Origin: Lachnospiraceae bacterium UBA7143 | GTDB lineage: Bacteria; Bacillota; Clostridia; Lachnospirales; Lachnospiraceae | Direction of reading: 5' to 3' | Length of the DNA: 64,000 nucleotides | Assembly: GCA_002491905.1 (NCBI GenBank) | Contig: DKWV01000025.1 | Coordinates: 1 to 64,000 of the forward strand | Shown: one piece after another, positions 50,892-59,741 of the stretch | How positions within the stretch are numbered: position 1 is the first letter of the stretch | How the letters are laid out: the number at the start of each line of letters is the position of its first letter | The notes under the pieces: generated by a model | What the model saw: the letters and a program-made list of their open reading frames with translations, nothing else | Databases searched by the model: none | Told to the model about the DNA's origin: nothing | Program-made: the position numbers and the translations under genes

Positions 50892-51677
50892 ATGGACGAA
50901 AAATTTATAGAAGTATCGCAATTATATAAAACCTTTCAAAATAAGAAACAGAAGATTGAGGTTCTGAAAGGCATCGATCTCTCTGCGGAAAAGGGTGAAA
51001 TCTATGGCATTGTCGGATTCAGCGGCGCCGGAAAGTCCACGCTTGTCAGATGTATGAACCGTCTGGAGGAGCCGGACAGCGGCACAGTCAGGATTGGAGA
51101 TATGGAGATCACTTCTCTGGGTAAGGCGGCTCTGAATGAGCAGCGCAGAAAGATTGGTATGATTTTTCAACAGTTTAACCTGTTTGACTCCATGACCGTG
51201 TCACAGAATATTGCCTATCCCCTTAAGTTGACGGGTGTCAAGGGAAAAGAGGCGTCCGACCGGGTGGACGAGATGCTTGCCCTGGTGGGACTCACGGAAA
51301 AGAAAAAAGCGTACCCGGGAGAACTGTCGGGCGGGCAGAAACAGAGAGTCGGCATTGCCAGAGCGCTGGCAAACCGGCCGGATGTGCTTTTGTCCGATGA
51401 GGCGACCAGCGCGCTGGATCCGCAGACAACTCTGTCGGTACTGGATCTTCTGAAAGAAATCAACGAGAAGCTGGGACTCACAATCATACTGATCACGCAC
51501 GAGCTGGAGGTAATCAAATATGCCTGTCACAGAATGGCGGTTATGGAGGACGGGCGGCTTTTGGAGCAGGGACTAGTAAAGGACATTTTTATGCATCCGC
51601 AGTGCGAGACGGCCAGAAACTTTATCAGCGTCTATAATCAGTTCAGAAATGAAGAGCGGCGGGAGGATATGGAATGA
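50892..51677 (+). CDS. metN: Methionine ABC importer ATP-binding subunit
   Basis: 261-aa ABC ATPase: Walker A GFSGAGKST, signature LSGGQKQRVGIARAL, Walker B VLLSDEATSALD, switch His in ILITHELEV. Its pairing with a MetI-type permease and a NlpA/MetQ lipoprotein identifies the D/L-methionine importer. It is shorter than E. coli MetN (343 aa), lacking the C-terminal regulatory C2 domain that senses methionine, so it should not show that trans-inhibition. metI overlaps by four bases. Confidence 0.9.
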   Translation: MDEKFIEVSQLYKTFQNKKQKIEVLKGIDLSAEKGEIYGIVGFSGAGKSTLVRCMNRLEEPDSGTVRIGDMEITSLGKAALNEQRRKIGMIFQQFNLFDSMTVSQNIAYPLKLTGVKGKEASDRVDEMLALVGLTEKKKAYPGELSGGQKQRVGIARALANRPDVLLSDEATSALDPQTTLSVLDLLKEINEKLGLTIILITHELEVIKYACHRMAVMEDGRLLEQGLVKDIFMHPQCETARNFISVYNQFRNEERREDME

Positions 51678-52384
51678 GCCTGTACAAGTATTCCTTTTGG
51701 GAAGTATTTAAGCACTCCTTCAGCGCCGAAGTGTGGGACAAGGTGATGCCTGCCATCGGAGAGACCATGTATATGGTTGCCGTCTCCTCAGTTTTTGTTC
51801 TGATCTTCGGCATTCTGCTGGGATTGATTTTAGTGATGACGAGTAAGGAGGGGCTTTTGCCCTGCAAAATAGTACACGGCGTCTTAGGTGCGGTTATTAA
51901 CTGTTTCCGCTCTCTGCCGCAGGTGATTATCATTATTGTGATGCTGCCGGTGGCAAGGGCATTAGTGGGAAAATCGTACGGTTCCAACGCCTGCATTATT
52001 TCCCTGATCGCAAGCTGTGTGCCGCTCTTTGCAAGGCTGGTGGAGAGCAGCCTGTTGGAGATTGACAAGGGAAAAATCGAAGCGGCGAAGGCGATGGGAA
52101 GTGGGAATATGAGAATCCTGTTTACAGTTATGGTGCCGGAAACGCTGCCGTCTCTGATCCGTGCCTTCACCAACGCGGTTGTGATCGTGATTTCCATGAC
52201 GGCTCTTGCGGGCAGTTTTGGAGCGGGTGGTATCGGTTATGTTGCGGTTACCTATGGGTATACGAGATACCGTCATGATCTTTTGTTTGCCACCATTATC
52301 GTGCTGATTGTGATCGTGCAGGCGGTCCAGTTTGTAGGGGACACGGTATCCAAGATGATTTTAAAGAGAAGACATCTGATCTGA
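51674..52384 (+). CDS. metI: Methionine ABC importer permease
   Basis: 236 aa, five to six membrane segments, with the coupling loop ARLVESSLLEIDKGKIEAAK and the MetI-family ending TALAGSFGAGGIGYVAVTYGY. It starts in the ATGA overlap with metN. Together with MetN and MetQ it makes the methionine uptake system. Confidence 0.92.
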   Translation: MSLYKYSFWEVFKHSFSAEVWDKVMPAIGETMYMVAVSSVFVLIFGILLGLILVMTSKEGLLPCKIVHGVLGAVINCFRSLPQVIIIIVMLPVARALVGKSYGSNACIISLIASCVPLFARLVESSLLEIDKGKIEAAKAMGSGNMRILFTVMVPETLPSLIRAFTNAVVIVISMTALAGSFGAGGIGYVAVTYGYTRYRHDLLFATIIVLIVIVQAVQFVGDTVSKMILKRRHLI

Positions 52385-52483
52385 CGGATTTTGGTTTACA
52401 TAACATTTATGGTGCGATGTGCCTTAAATGAATATATTTTATATGTCAGTGCAATTCCTATGCGCTGGCAGAGAGGAGAAATT

Positions 52484-53422
52484 ATGAAAAAGAAACTGGT
52501 AACTTTATGTATGGCGGCAGTGACGGTGTCTGCCCTGCTTGCGGGCTGCGGCGGCACGGAGAACCCTGCGGCTGCAGATGAGCCGGCTGCGGAGGAGAGC
52601 GCTGCGGCTGCCGGAACGGACAGTGAGGCTGGGAGCAGTGAGCAGGAGGAAGCTCCGGCTGTGGAGGAAAGCGCAGGGCAGACGGCGGAGTCTTCGGATA
52701 AGGTTGTTCTCAAATGCGTGTGCGATCTGACGCCCCACAGTGAGATCCTGAATGCGGCGGCGGATCAGCTGGCGGAACAGGGAATTGAGCTGGATATCGT
52801 ATCTACAACCTGGGATGCCACATGGAACGACATGCTGGTGGACGGCGAGATCGACTTTGCCTATTTCATGCATGTGCCTGCGATGGAGAGCATCGAGGAG
52901 GAGATGGGCGTGACCCTGTACAGCATGGGAGGCGTTCATGTAGAGCCTTACGCCTGCTTTTCCGATAAATACGCTTCCAAGGATGAGCTTCCCGAGAATG
53001 CGGTCATTGCAATTCCCAACGATTCCTCAAACGAGTACAGGGCGCTTAAGGTGCTGGAGAAGGAAGGCTTCATTAAACTCAATGCGGATATGACGGCGAT
53101 GGATGCCTCTGTTGATCAGATCGAGGAGTATCTGATTCCCATTGAGATTGTTGAGATGGATCAGGCGAATATCATTCCTTCAGCGGCAGACTTTGACGCA
53201 TATTTTGTGAATGTCAACAGAGCGCTGGAGGCAAACATTGATACCACGGCTTACCTGATGAGAGAGGGTGAGGACTCTGAATATGCCAATATCATTACGG
53301 TGACGGAGGAAAATAAGGACAACGAGGCCATCAAGAAACTGGTGAGCGTACTGCAGTCTGACGAGACAAAGAAGTTTATCGAGGAGAATTTCAACGGTGC
53401 GGTGATTCCCGCAAAGCAGTAA
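52484..53422 (+). CDS. metQ: Methionine-binding lipoprotein (NlpA family)
   Basis: 312 aa from ATG 52484 with GAGGAG upstream. A lipoprotein signal peptide ends LLAGC (Cys22), followed by an Ala/Glu/Ser-rich linker (~24-72), then the NlpA/MetQ fold with ATWNDMLVDGEIDFAYFMHVPAME, GGVHVEPYACFSDKY, AIPNDSSNEYRALKVLE and IIPSAADFDAYFVNVN. The N-terminal frame extension towards metI has no ribosome binding site. It binds methionine outside and delivers it to MetI. Confidence 0.92.
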   Translation: MKKKLVTLCMAAVTVSALLAGCGGTENPAAADEPAAEESAAAAGTDSEAGSSEQEEAPAVEESAGQTAESSDKVVLKCVCDLTPHSEILNAAADQLAEQGIELDIVSTTWDATWNDMLVDGEIDFAYFMHVPAMESIEEEMGVTLYSMGGVHVEPYACFSDKYASKDELPENAVIAIPNDSSNEYRALKVLEKEGFIKLNADMTAMDASVDQIEEYLIPIEIVEMDQANIIPSAADFDAYFVNVNRALEANIDTTAYLMREGEDSEYANIITVTEENKDNEAIKKLVSVLQSDETKKFIEENFNGAVIPAKQ

Positions 53423-53484
53423 AACCGATTATGAAAAAGGTGTAAACTGTTACAGGAAAATCGTAAACCGAAATATTGATTTGG

Positions 53485-53513
53485 TTGACAATGCTTTTTC
53501 CCTATGGTAAGAT
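53485..53513 (+). promoter_or_regulatory. Promoter of bioY
   Basis: TTGACA (53485-53490), 17-base spacer, TAAGAT (53508-53513) with an extended TG. No clear BirA operator is seen. Confidence 0.75.
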
Positions 53514-53564
53514 AACTCCGTTGAGAACAGTATATGCGGAGATATGCGGTCAGGGAGGAAGCTT

Positions 53565-54161
53565 ATGGATCATGAAATGCGTGCGGAGACAGACAATTTA
53601 CATACGGGTACAATGGGACGGGGGAAATCCTATGACATGGCGTATATTGGTGTGTTTGTAGGGCTGATGGCTGTCTGTTCATGGATTTCCATCCCAACGG
53701 TGATTCCTTTTACGCTTCAGACTTTTGCAGTATTTCTGGCAGTGACGGTTTTGGGCGGAAAGCGGGGCACATTGGCTATTGTTGTTTATTTACTTTTGGG
53801 AGCAGTGGGAGTCCCGGTCTTTGCGGAATTTTCAGCCGGTCCCGGCGTGCTGTTTGGCACGACGGGCGGCTATCTTATAGGGTTCACCTTTACAGCTCTG
53901 CTCATGTGGCTGGTTGAGAAGCTGTTCGGCAGAAAGCTTTGGGTACAGGCATTATCCATGTTTCTTGGCATGGCGGCGTACTATGTGATTGGGACAGTTT
54001 GGTTTATGGCTGTGTATGGGAGCATCAACGGGCCTGTCAGTCTGATAACGGCTCTTAGCTGGTGCGTGATTCCTTTTGTTATCCCGGATCTGGTCAAGGC
54101 GGCGCTCGCGCTGGGCTTCGGCAATGCTTTGAAAAAGCCTCTGGCAGGCATGCTGGAGTGA
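53565..54161 (+). CDS. bioY: Biotin ECF transporter S component
   Basis: 198 aa from ATG 53565 with GGGAGG upstream. BioY family: six membrane segments and the conserved blocks VIPFTLQTFAVFLAVTVLGG, VYLLLGAVGVPVFAEFSAGP and TTGGYLIGF. It takes up biotin with the shared ECF module, not encoded here. The extra ~30-residue hydrophilic N-terminus is unusual but seems genuine, given the ribosome binding site. Own promoter upstream. Confidence 0.93.
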   Translation: MDHEMRAETDNLHTGTMGRGKSYDMAYIGVFVGLMAVCSWISIPTVIPFTLQTFAVFLAVTVLGGKRGTLAIVVYLLLGAVGVPVFAEFSAGPGVLFGTTGGYLIGFTFTALLMWLVEKLFGRKLWVQALSMFLGMAAYYVIGTVWFMAVYGSINGPVSLITALSWCVIPFVIPDLVKAALALGFGNALKKPLAGMLE

Positions 54162-54284
54162 GGAATGCGTTCCATGCAGCAGCATCGTAGGCGGAAGATA
54201 CCGGGCATCAGTAAATTTTGAGCAGAAGAATGCCGAAAGTACGGTGTCTTCCGAATGGATAGGATATAAAGAGGAGAAAACGGA

Positions 54285-54674
54285 ATGATATACAGGATCA
54301 GAGCACATCATGGCATGTGCTTTTCCTTTTTTCAGGGGAAGGGCTACAGCGGTGAATTTGCGGAGAACATGTGGAAAATGAAACGGAAGCTGGAGGAGAA
54401 TCCGGAGGTGGTACTGCTCGATGAAACGGACGATGTGTGTTCCTGTTGTCCCAATAACAGAGATGGCATCTGCATTAGCGACCAGAAAGTATATGGATAT
54501 GACAGACAGACTCTTGACCGTTGCGGGCTTCAGGCGGGATGTCGGATCAGATGGAAGGAATTTGTGCGTCTTGTGGAGGAGCGTATCCTGTCCGCGGGCA
54601 GCCGCAAGGAGATCTGCGGTGACTGCCAGTGGACAGGGCTATGCGTCCGAGAGGCGGATGGCGGGCCGCTATAG
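54285..54674 (+). CDS. DUF1284 domain cysteine-rich protein
   Basis: 129 aa. Begins YRIRAHHGMCFSFFQGKGYS, the DUF1284 signature, and is Cys-rich: Cys12, 52, 54, 55, 63, 80, 86, 111, 114 and 120, plus two His near the start. This pattern (CSCC, CGDCQWTGLC) suggests one or two Fe-S clusters or zinc. The function of the family is not known to me. GAGGAG upstream. The gene overlaps the asnA stop region by six bases, convergently. Confidence 0.78.
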   Translation: MIYRIRAHHGMCFSFFQGKGYSGEFAENMWKMKRKLEENPEVVLLDETDDVCSCCPNNRDGICISDQKVYGYDRQTLDRCGLQAGCRIRWKEFVRLVEERILSAGSRKEICGDCQWTGLCVREADGGPL

Positions 54675-55679
54675 CAGCTGGATCCCGTTTGCCAACGCTT
54701 CTTTTGTCACATCCTCCGGCCAGAGGGAGCACTGTACTTCCCCGATGTGGGCTTTGCGCAGGAAAAACATACAGATTCTTGACTGCCCGATGCCGCCACC
54801 GATGGTGAAGGGGAGCGTCTCGTCAATGATGCCCTTCTGGAAAGGGAGTTTGGCGCGCTCAGGGCAGCCCGCCTTGTCAAGCTGGGAAAGGAGCGCGTCC
54901 TTGTCAACACGGATACCCATAGAGGATAATTCCAGCGCAATATCGAGTACAGGATAATAAACCAGAATGTCCGCATTGAGCGTCCAGTCGTCGTAGTCCG
55001 GTGCACGACCGTCGTGCTTTTCGCCAGAGGCAAGAAGATCTCCAATCTGCATCAGGCAGACCGCGCCCTTTTCTCTGGTGATCAGGTATTCCCGTTCCTT
55101 CGGGGTTGTGCCCGGGTAGAGATCTTCAAGCGCCTGAGTGGTGATGAAGAAGATGTCGTGGGGCAGAATCTCGTCTATGTAATCGTACTGGATCGCCATG
55201 TATTTTTCCGTCTTGCGCAGTGCCTTATAGACGGTCTTTACCGTTTCTTTCAGATAGTCCAGACAGCGTTCTTCGCGGGAGATGACCTTTTCCCAGTCCC
55301 ACTGGTCCACGTAGATGGAATGGATGTTGTCTGTCTCCTCGTCCCTGCGGATAGCGCTCATGTCGGTGTATAGTCCTTCTCCGTGGGAAAAGCCATACTT
55401 GCCGAGAGCCATGCGCTTCCACTTCGCCAGGGAGTGCACGATCTCTGCGGGGGCATCGTCCTGCTCTTTGATGCCGAAAGTAACGGGCCGTTCCACACCG
55501 TTTAAGTTGTCGTTCAGGCCGGAAGCCGGCTCCACGAAGAGAGGAGCGGATACCCGCAGCAGATGGAGCCTTTCGGCAAGCTGCACCTGAAAAAAGTCTT
55601 TGACCGTCTTGATGCCGATCTGTGTGTCATGCAGATTCAGCGCGGATTTGTAATCCGAAGGAATGATTAAATTGTCCAT
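54669..55679 (-). CDS. asnA: Aspartate--ammonia ligase (asparagine synthetase A)
   Basis: 336 aa, the family's usual length. It adenylates aspartate and amidates it with ammonia, like a class-II aminoacyl-tRNA synthetase core. Signature blocks: LHLLRVSAPLFVEPASGLNDN, VHSLAKWKRMALGKYGF, SIYVDQWDWEKVI, and the C-terminal FTIGGGIGQSRICMF with the ATP-binding Arg. A GAGG site precedes ATG; upstream is a GCGGG-AATATAA-CCCGC hairpin (55702-55718) that could affect initiation. With gltBD it belongs to nitrogen assimilation, though the two are not adjacent. Confidence 0.95.
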   Translation of the reverse strand: MDNLIIPSDYKSALNLHDTQIGIKTVKDFFQVQLAERLHLLRVSAPLFVEPASGLNDNLNGVERPVTFGIKEQDDAPAEIVHSLAKWKRMALGKYGFSHGEGLYTDMSAIRRDEETDNIHSIYVDQWDWEKVISREERCLDYLKETVKTVYKALRKTEKYMAIQYDYIDEILPHDIFFITTQALEDLYPGTTPKEREYLITREKGAVCLMQIGDLLASGEKHDGRAPDYDDWTLNADILVYYPVLDIALELSSMGIRVDKDALLSQLDKAGCPERAKLPFQKGIIDETLPFTIGGGIGQSRICMFFLRKAHIGEVQCSLWPEDVTKEALANGIQLL

Positions 55680-55779
55680 GTAATACCTCGCTTTTGCGCG
55701 GGTTATATTCCCGCTTTTTACTTATTATTTAACCGCTTTTACGGTAGGAAAGCAAGTGAAATATGTTACTTTTCTCTGT

Positions 55780-56652
55780 TTAGTAAATTTCCGCCGCGTC
55801 CTTTGGCAGCCGCTGTACATGTGTAAGAAACCCTCTGGCGGCCTTCCCCTCCTCTATGTTATAGGTATAACTCAGCTTTTCGGCTACATAGGCAGTGGTC
55901 TGCTCCATCAGATCGCACATGGCAAAGACGGCACGCCACGCATCCTCCGTGCGGCCGTCGAAGTAGCTGTTCAGATAAGCCTGATATTCTTCGGCGGACA
56001 GCCATCGGTAAAGGTACTTGGCGGATTTTCCCACACTGACCGAAAAATCCGTGTCGATACCCACTTTCCAGGAGAGCATCTTTTCGAGCTGCTTGCGGAC
56101 AACGAAATTCGCCATGTCCTGCACATAGGGCATTTCCTCCCGCCACAGCCCTTTGGCCAGATTGTTGCTGCACCACCAGAATTCATTGCTGCAAGCCTGA
56201 AACTGGGCCTCGGAGGGCTTTTTCACATGGCGGTCTTCGTCCGTCGCTTCCGGGATGGCAGGGAGAATATTTTCCTTGTCCAGAAGAATGCGGCAGAGCT
56301 TATCGTCACGGATATGTTCTACGGCGTGGGAGACGGTCTCCACGTGGAGATCGACCCGGTTGCCATCGGTAAACTGCATCAGCCAGCCATAAAAATTTTC
56401 CCTGTCGGCCTGGTCGTCCGAAAACTCATCGGGATACTGCATGTACAGGATCGTGCCGAATCTGTGAATCCAGTTTTGGTCCTCGATAAACGGGTGTGTC
56501 TGCGTCACCACAAACACGATGTCGTAATCCTGAAAAATATCCTTCGGTGCGTTGACGTTGGTTCTGGAGCCGTTCATGTAGACGGCGAGAATGCGGTCGT
56601 CATTTTCCGCGATATCCAGAAACAGCCGGTACATAGCTGATTCGTTTCGCAT
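55780..56652 (-). CDS. Aminoglycoside 6-adenylyltransferase-like protein (ANT(6)/AadK family)
   Basis: 290 aa, family-typical length. The nucleotidyltransferase site is VYMNGSRTN (GSR 28-30) followed by FQDYDIVFVV with two metal-binding Asp (42, 44); the rest has RVDLHVETV, KPSEAQFQACSNEFWWCSNN and ARGFLTHVQRLP, all ANT(6)-like. Members adenylate streptomycin, and many chromosomal copies in Firmicutes are intrinsic with weak or unknown activity. No mobile element flanks it. The NSS transporter gene lies upstream on the same strand with a 21-base gap. Confidence 0.87.
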   Translation of the reverse strand: MRNESAMYRLFLDIAENDDRILAVYMNGSRTNVNAPKDIFQDYDIVFVVTQTHPFIEDQNWIHRFGTILYMQYPDEFSDDQADRENFYGWLMQFTDGNRVDLHVETVSHAVEHIRDDKLCRILLDKENILPAIPEATDEDRHVKKPSEAQFQACSNEFWWCSNNLAKGLWREEMPYVQDMANFVVRKQLEKMLSWKVGIDTDFSVSVGKSAKYLYRWLSAEEYQAYLNSYFDGRTEDAWRAVFAMCDLMEQTTAYVAEKLSYTYNIEEGKAARGFLTHVQRLPKDAAEIY

Positions 56653-56673
56653 GGGAAACCTCCGTTTCGTTTT

Positions 56674-58071
56674 TTACAGGGTAATCCCCACCGACTGCAA
56701 TAGCAGTAAAAACAAAAGCAGCGGTGCGATTACGGTAATCATGGCAATATACAGGCGTTTTCTGCCGAACTTATATCCGCCCAGGGTTACCTCATCAATA
56801 ATGATTTTGGGTTTTACAACCCAGCCGATCAGAATACAGGTCAGCAGCGCCACAAGCGGCATCAGGCAGTTATTGCTGATATAATCCATCAGATCCAGAA
56901 GCTGTCCCGTGGAGCCGTTAGGCAGTTTTACTTCAAAGTAAAAGAAATTATAACCGAAGCAGACAATCATCCCGCCGACCAGACCGTAGGCAGTCACGAT
57001 GGCAGCGCTCTTTTTTCTGGAAAAACGGAACTTGTCCACCAGACCCGAAACGATAGCTTCCATAATGGACACCGCTGAAGTCACCGCCGCAAAGGCGACC
57101 ATGACAAAGAACAGGATGCCGATGACTGTTCCCATTGTCCCCATTGCCGCAAAGACCTTTGGCAGTGAGATAAACATGAGGCCGGGTCCGGCGGACATGC
57201 CCTCGGTTCCCATGAAAACATAGACAGCGGGGACGATCATCAGTCCCGCGAGCAGGGCAACTACGGTATCAAAAATCTCGATCTGGTTGATGGAAGGCAT
57301 CAGATTGACGTCCTTTTTCACATAGGAACCGTATGCCACCATGATACCCATAGCGACGCTGATGGAGTAAAATAACTGTCCCAAGGCGTCCATAACCACC
57401 ACGAAAAATTGCTGCAGGGTAACACCCTTAAAATTGGGAAGCAGATAGATTTTCAGTCCTTCCAGCCCGGTTCTCTGAAGACCTGATGCGTCCGTGTGGC
57501 GGAGCGTCAGCGCGTAAAGTGAAATACCGATAATCAGAACCAGAAGCAGGGGCATGATGAACCGGCTCGCGCGCTCAATGCCTTTGTCTACGCCGCCGAA
57601 GATAATAACGGCGGACAGAAATGTAAATATAACCATAAAGGCTACAGGTGTTATCCGCTCGGAAATAAACCCGGTAAAATAGCTGTCTGCTGCGGCATCA
57701 GTGGTCTTCCCGGTAATAAAAACCGTGAGATACTTTAAAACCCAGCCGCCGATGGCGAGGTAATAAGGCAGAATAATAATTGGGACGAGGCTTGCCAGAA
57801 TGCCGAGCCCTTTCCATTTCGGGTGGATCACGCCATAGGCGGTCAACGGACTCTGCCCGGTATTGCGCCCGATGGCGATCTCCGTGGTGAGCAGCGTAAA
57901 GCCGAAAGTCAGCGCCAGAATAATATAGCAGAAAATAAATAATCCGCCGCCATCCTTCGCTGCCAGATAAGGAAAGCGCCAGATATTTCCAAGTCCAACC
58001 GCGCTGCCTGCCGCTGCCAGAACGAAGCCCAGCCTTCCCGTAAAATTTCCTCTTTTCTTATTGGGTTCCAT
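56674..58071 (-). CDS. Neurotransmitter:sodium symporter family transporter
   Basis: 465 aa from ATG 58071, where AAAGGA is placed well; an ATG 24 bases further out is weaker. Eleven or twelve membrane segments of the LeuT fold. The first segment has LAAAGSAVGLGNIWRFPYLAA, the Na+ and substrate site of this family, and the second GGGLFIFCYI. Bacterial members import amino acids such as tryptophan, tyrosine or leucine with Na+. The substrate is not assignable here. Its promoter must lie in 58072-58200. Confidence 0.93.
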   Translation of the reverse strand: MEPNKKRGNFTGRLGFVLAAAGSAVGLGNIWRFPYLAAKDGGGLFIFCYIILALTFGFTLLTTEIAIGRNTGQSPLTAYGVIHPKWKGLGILASLVPIIILPYYLAIGGWVLKYLTVFITGKTTDAAADSYFTGFISERITPVAFMVIFTFLSAVIIFGGVDKGIERASRFIMPLLLVLIIGISLYALTLRHTDASGLQRTGLEGLKIYLLPNFKGVTLQQFFVVVMDALGQLFYSISVAMGIMVAYGSYVKKDVNLMPSINQIEIFDTVVALLAGLMIVPAVYVFMGTEGMSAGPGLMFISLPKVFAAMGTMGTVIGILFFVMVAFAAVTSAVSIMEAIVSGLVDKFRFSRKKSAAIVTAYGLVGGMIVCFGYNFFYFEVKLPNGSTGQLLDLMDYISNNCLMPLVALLTCILIGWVVKPKIIIDEVTLGGYKFGRKRLYIAMITVIAPLLLFLLLLQSVGITL

Positions 58072-58200
58072 AATTCTATCCCTTTCCCATTGCATGTAAT
58101 ATTTCTGATTATACTGTAATAAATCAATTCACGCAATGCCTCTGCAATTTAATGCTGTGCCGGTTCGTGCATTCTCTCAGTGAACTTCTTTAAAAAATAA

Positions 58201-58212
58201 GAACAAATGTTC
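58201..58212. promoter_or_regulatory. LexA (SOS) box 1
   Basis: Perfect palindrome GAAC-AAAT-GTTC, the Gram-positive LexA core, about 45-56 bases upstream of the predicted start of the radical-SAM operon. It also lies between that operon and the divergent NSS gene. Confidence 0.75.
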
Positions 58213-58221
58213 TACAAATGC

Positions 58222-58250
58222 TTGCAATGGGTGTGCTGATGTGTTAAGAT
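58222..58250 (+). promoter_or_regulatory. Promoter of the radical-SAM/DUF4130 operon
   Basis: TTGCAA (58222-58227), 17-base spacer, TAAGAT (58245-58250) with extended TG. Predicted start ~58257. Confidence 0.75.
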
Positions 58251-58262
58251 ACTGGCAGGAAA

Positions 58263-58274
58263 GAACGTATGTTC
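58263..58274. promoter_or_regulatory. LexA (SOS) box 2
   Basis: Perfect palindrome GAAC-GTAT-GTTC about six bases after the predicted transcription start. With box 1 it brackets the promoter, the arrangement expected for tight LexA repression. Confidence 0.82.
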
Positions 58275-58358
58275 TTAAATCTGAGGCTTTCAGACTGCCT
58301 TTCACAGATTGGAGAAACTCTGGGGAAAGAGACAGATAATGTAGGGAGTGTGAGAAGG

Positions 58359-59699
58359 ATGAACGTCAGAATTGCGCCGCAGATGTCGGTCATGGAAAAA
58401 CTGAAAATACTCGGTGACGCGGCGAAATACGACGTGTCATGCAGTTCCAGCGGTTCCTCCCGAAAAAATGACGGGCAGGGCATTGGCAATACCGTGGCAG
58501 CAGGGCTGTGTCACAGCTTCGCGGCGGACGGCAGATGCATTTCCCTGTTAAAGATCCTGTTTACGAACGAGTGTATTTACGACTGCCGTTACTGTGTCAA
58601 CCGCTGCTCCAACGATGTGCCCAGAGCCTCCTTCACGCCTGATGAAGTGTGCGAGCTTACTATGGAATTTTACCGACGTAATTATATAGAAGGTTTGTTT
58701 TTGAGCTCGGGTATTCTGTACAGCCCTAACTATACGATGGAATTAATCTGCGAGACGGTGCACAGGCTGCGCACGGTTCACCGTTTTCAGGGGTATATCC
58801 ACATTAAGGCGATTCCGGGGGCGGACCCGCTGCTGATCCAGAGGGCGGGTTATCTGGCGGACCGCATGAGCGTGAATCTGGAGATGGCCACGGCGGAGGG
58901 GCTTCGGGCGATTGCCCCCAATAAGCACCGCAAAAATATTTTAAAGCCCATGCGCCAGATTCAGAACGGCATTACGGAGAATAAAAACGAACTTACCATG
59001 TATAAGCACGCGCCGCATTTCTGCGAGGCGGGCCAGTCCACCCAGATGGTGATAGGCGCTCTGCCGGAGAGCGATTACCAGATTATGTCGGTGGCGGAAA
59101 GCCTCTATGATAAGTTTTCCCTAAAGCGGGTATATTACTCGGCATTTGTGAACGTGAACGAGGACAAAGACCTGCCCGCCCTTGTGGGTGGACCGCCGCT
59201 TCTTAGGGAGCACAGGCTGTATCAGGCGGACTGGCTGCTGCGGTTTTACCACTTTAAGGTGGATGAGCTGCTGACGGTGGACAGACCGAATTTCAACACG
59301 GCCATTGACCCGAAGGCGGATTGGGCGGTGCGGCATCTGGAATGCTTTCCGGTGGAGATCAACCGGGCGGATTACCATATGCTTCTGCGTATTCCAGGGG
59401 TGGGAGTCAAGAGCGCCGGCCGGATTGTGGCGGCCAGACGGTTTGGGAATCTGACATTTGAAGATCTGAAGAAAATCGGCGTGGTATTGAAGCGCGCGCT
59501 CTATTTTATCACCTGCAACGGAAAGATGATGTACCCGACGAAGCTGGAGGAAAAGTATATTGTGCAGAATCTCACCTATCAGAATCAGATGGGCAGAGGG
59601 GAGAAACTGCCTTTTATGACGGATGGAACAGCCTATCGGCAGATGTCCCTGTTTGACAATGACGATTTTGGGAGAAATTGGAGGGCGGCCGGCGGATAA
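58359..59699 (+). CDS. Putative DNA modification/repair radical SAM protein (TIGR03916 type)
   Basis: 446 aa from ATG 58359; ATGs at 58383 and 58392 are alternatives and no start has an ideal site. The radical-SAM cluster motif is CIYDCRYC (Cys72, 76, 79). The N-terminal MEKLKILGDAAKYDVSCSSSG and the C-terminal helix-hairpin-helix LLRIPGVGVKSAGRIVAARR match the TIGR03916 family, which co-occurs with a DUF4130 protein, encoded next. The HhH points to DNA contact. Two LexA boxes flank the promoter, so it should be induced by DNA damage. The chemistry is not known to me. Confidence 0.88.
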   Translation: MNVRIAPQMSVMEKLKILGDAAKYDVSCSSSGSSRKNDGQGIGNTVAAGLCHSFAADGRCISLLKILFTNECIYDCRYCVNRCSNDVPRASFTPDEVCELTMEFYRRNYIEGLFLSSGILYSPNYTMELICETVHRLRTVHRFQGYIHIKAIPGADPLLIQRAGYLADRMSVNLEMATAEGLRAIAPNKHRKNILKPMRQIQNGITENKNELTMYKHAPHFCEAGQSTQMVIGALPESDYQIMSVAESLYDKFSLKRVYYSAFVNVNEDKDLPALVGGPPLLREHRLYQADWLLRFYHFKVDELLTVDRPNFNTAIDPKADWAVRHLECFPVEINRADYHMLLRIPGVGVKSAGRIVAARRFGNLTFEDLKKIGVVLKRALYFITCNGKMMYPTKLEEKYIVQNLTYQNQMGRGEKLPFMTDGTAYRQMSLFDNDDFGRNWRAAGG

Positions 59700-59741
59700 T
59701 TCGTTTAAGAACATTTTCGGAGGAGGAGAGTATATTTATCT

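Noticed and set aside
53423..53564. BirA operator before bioY
   Set aside because: Only loose GTAAAC words at about 53444 and 53463; arms and spacing do not fit the known inverted repeat.
55756..56640. 294-codon plus-strand frame
   Set aside because: Antisense to the ANT(6)-like gene, which has intact motifs and a family-typical length.
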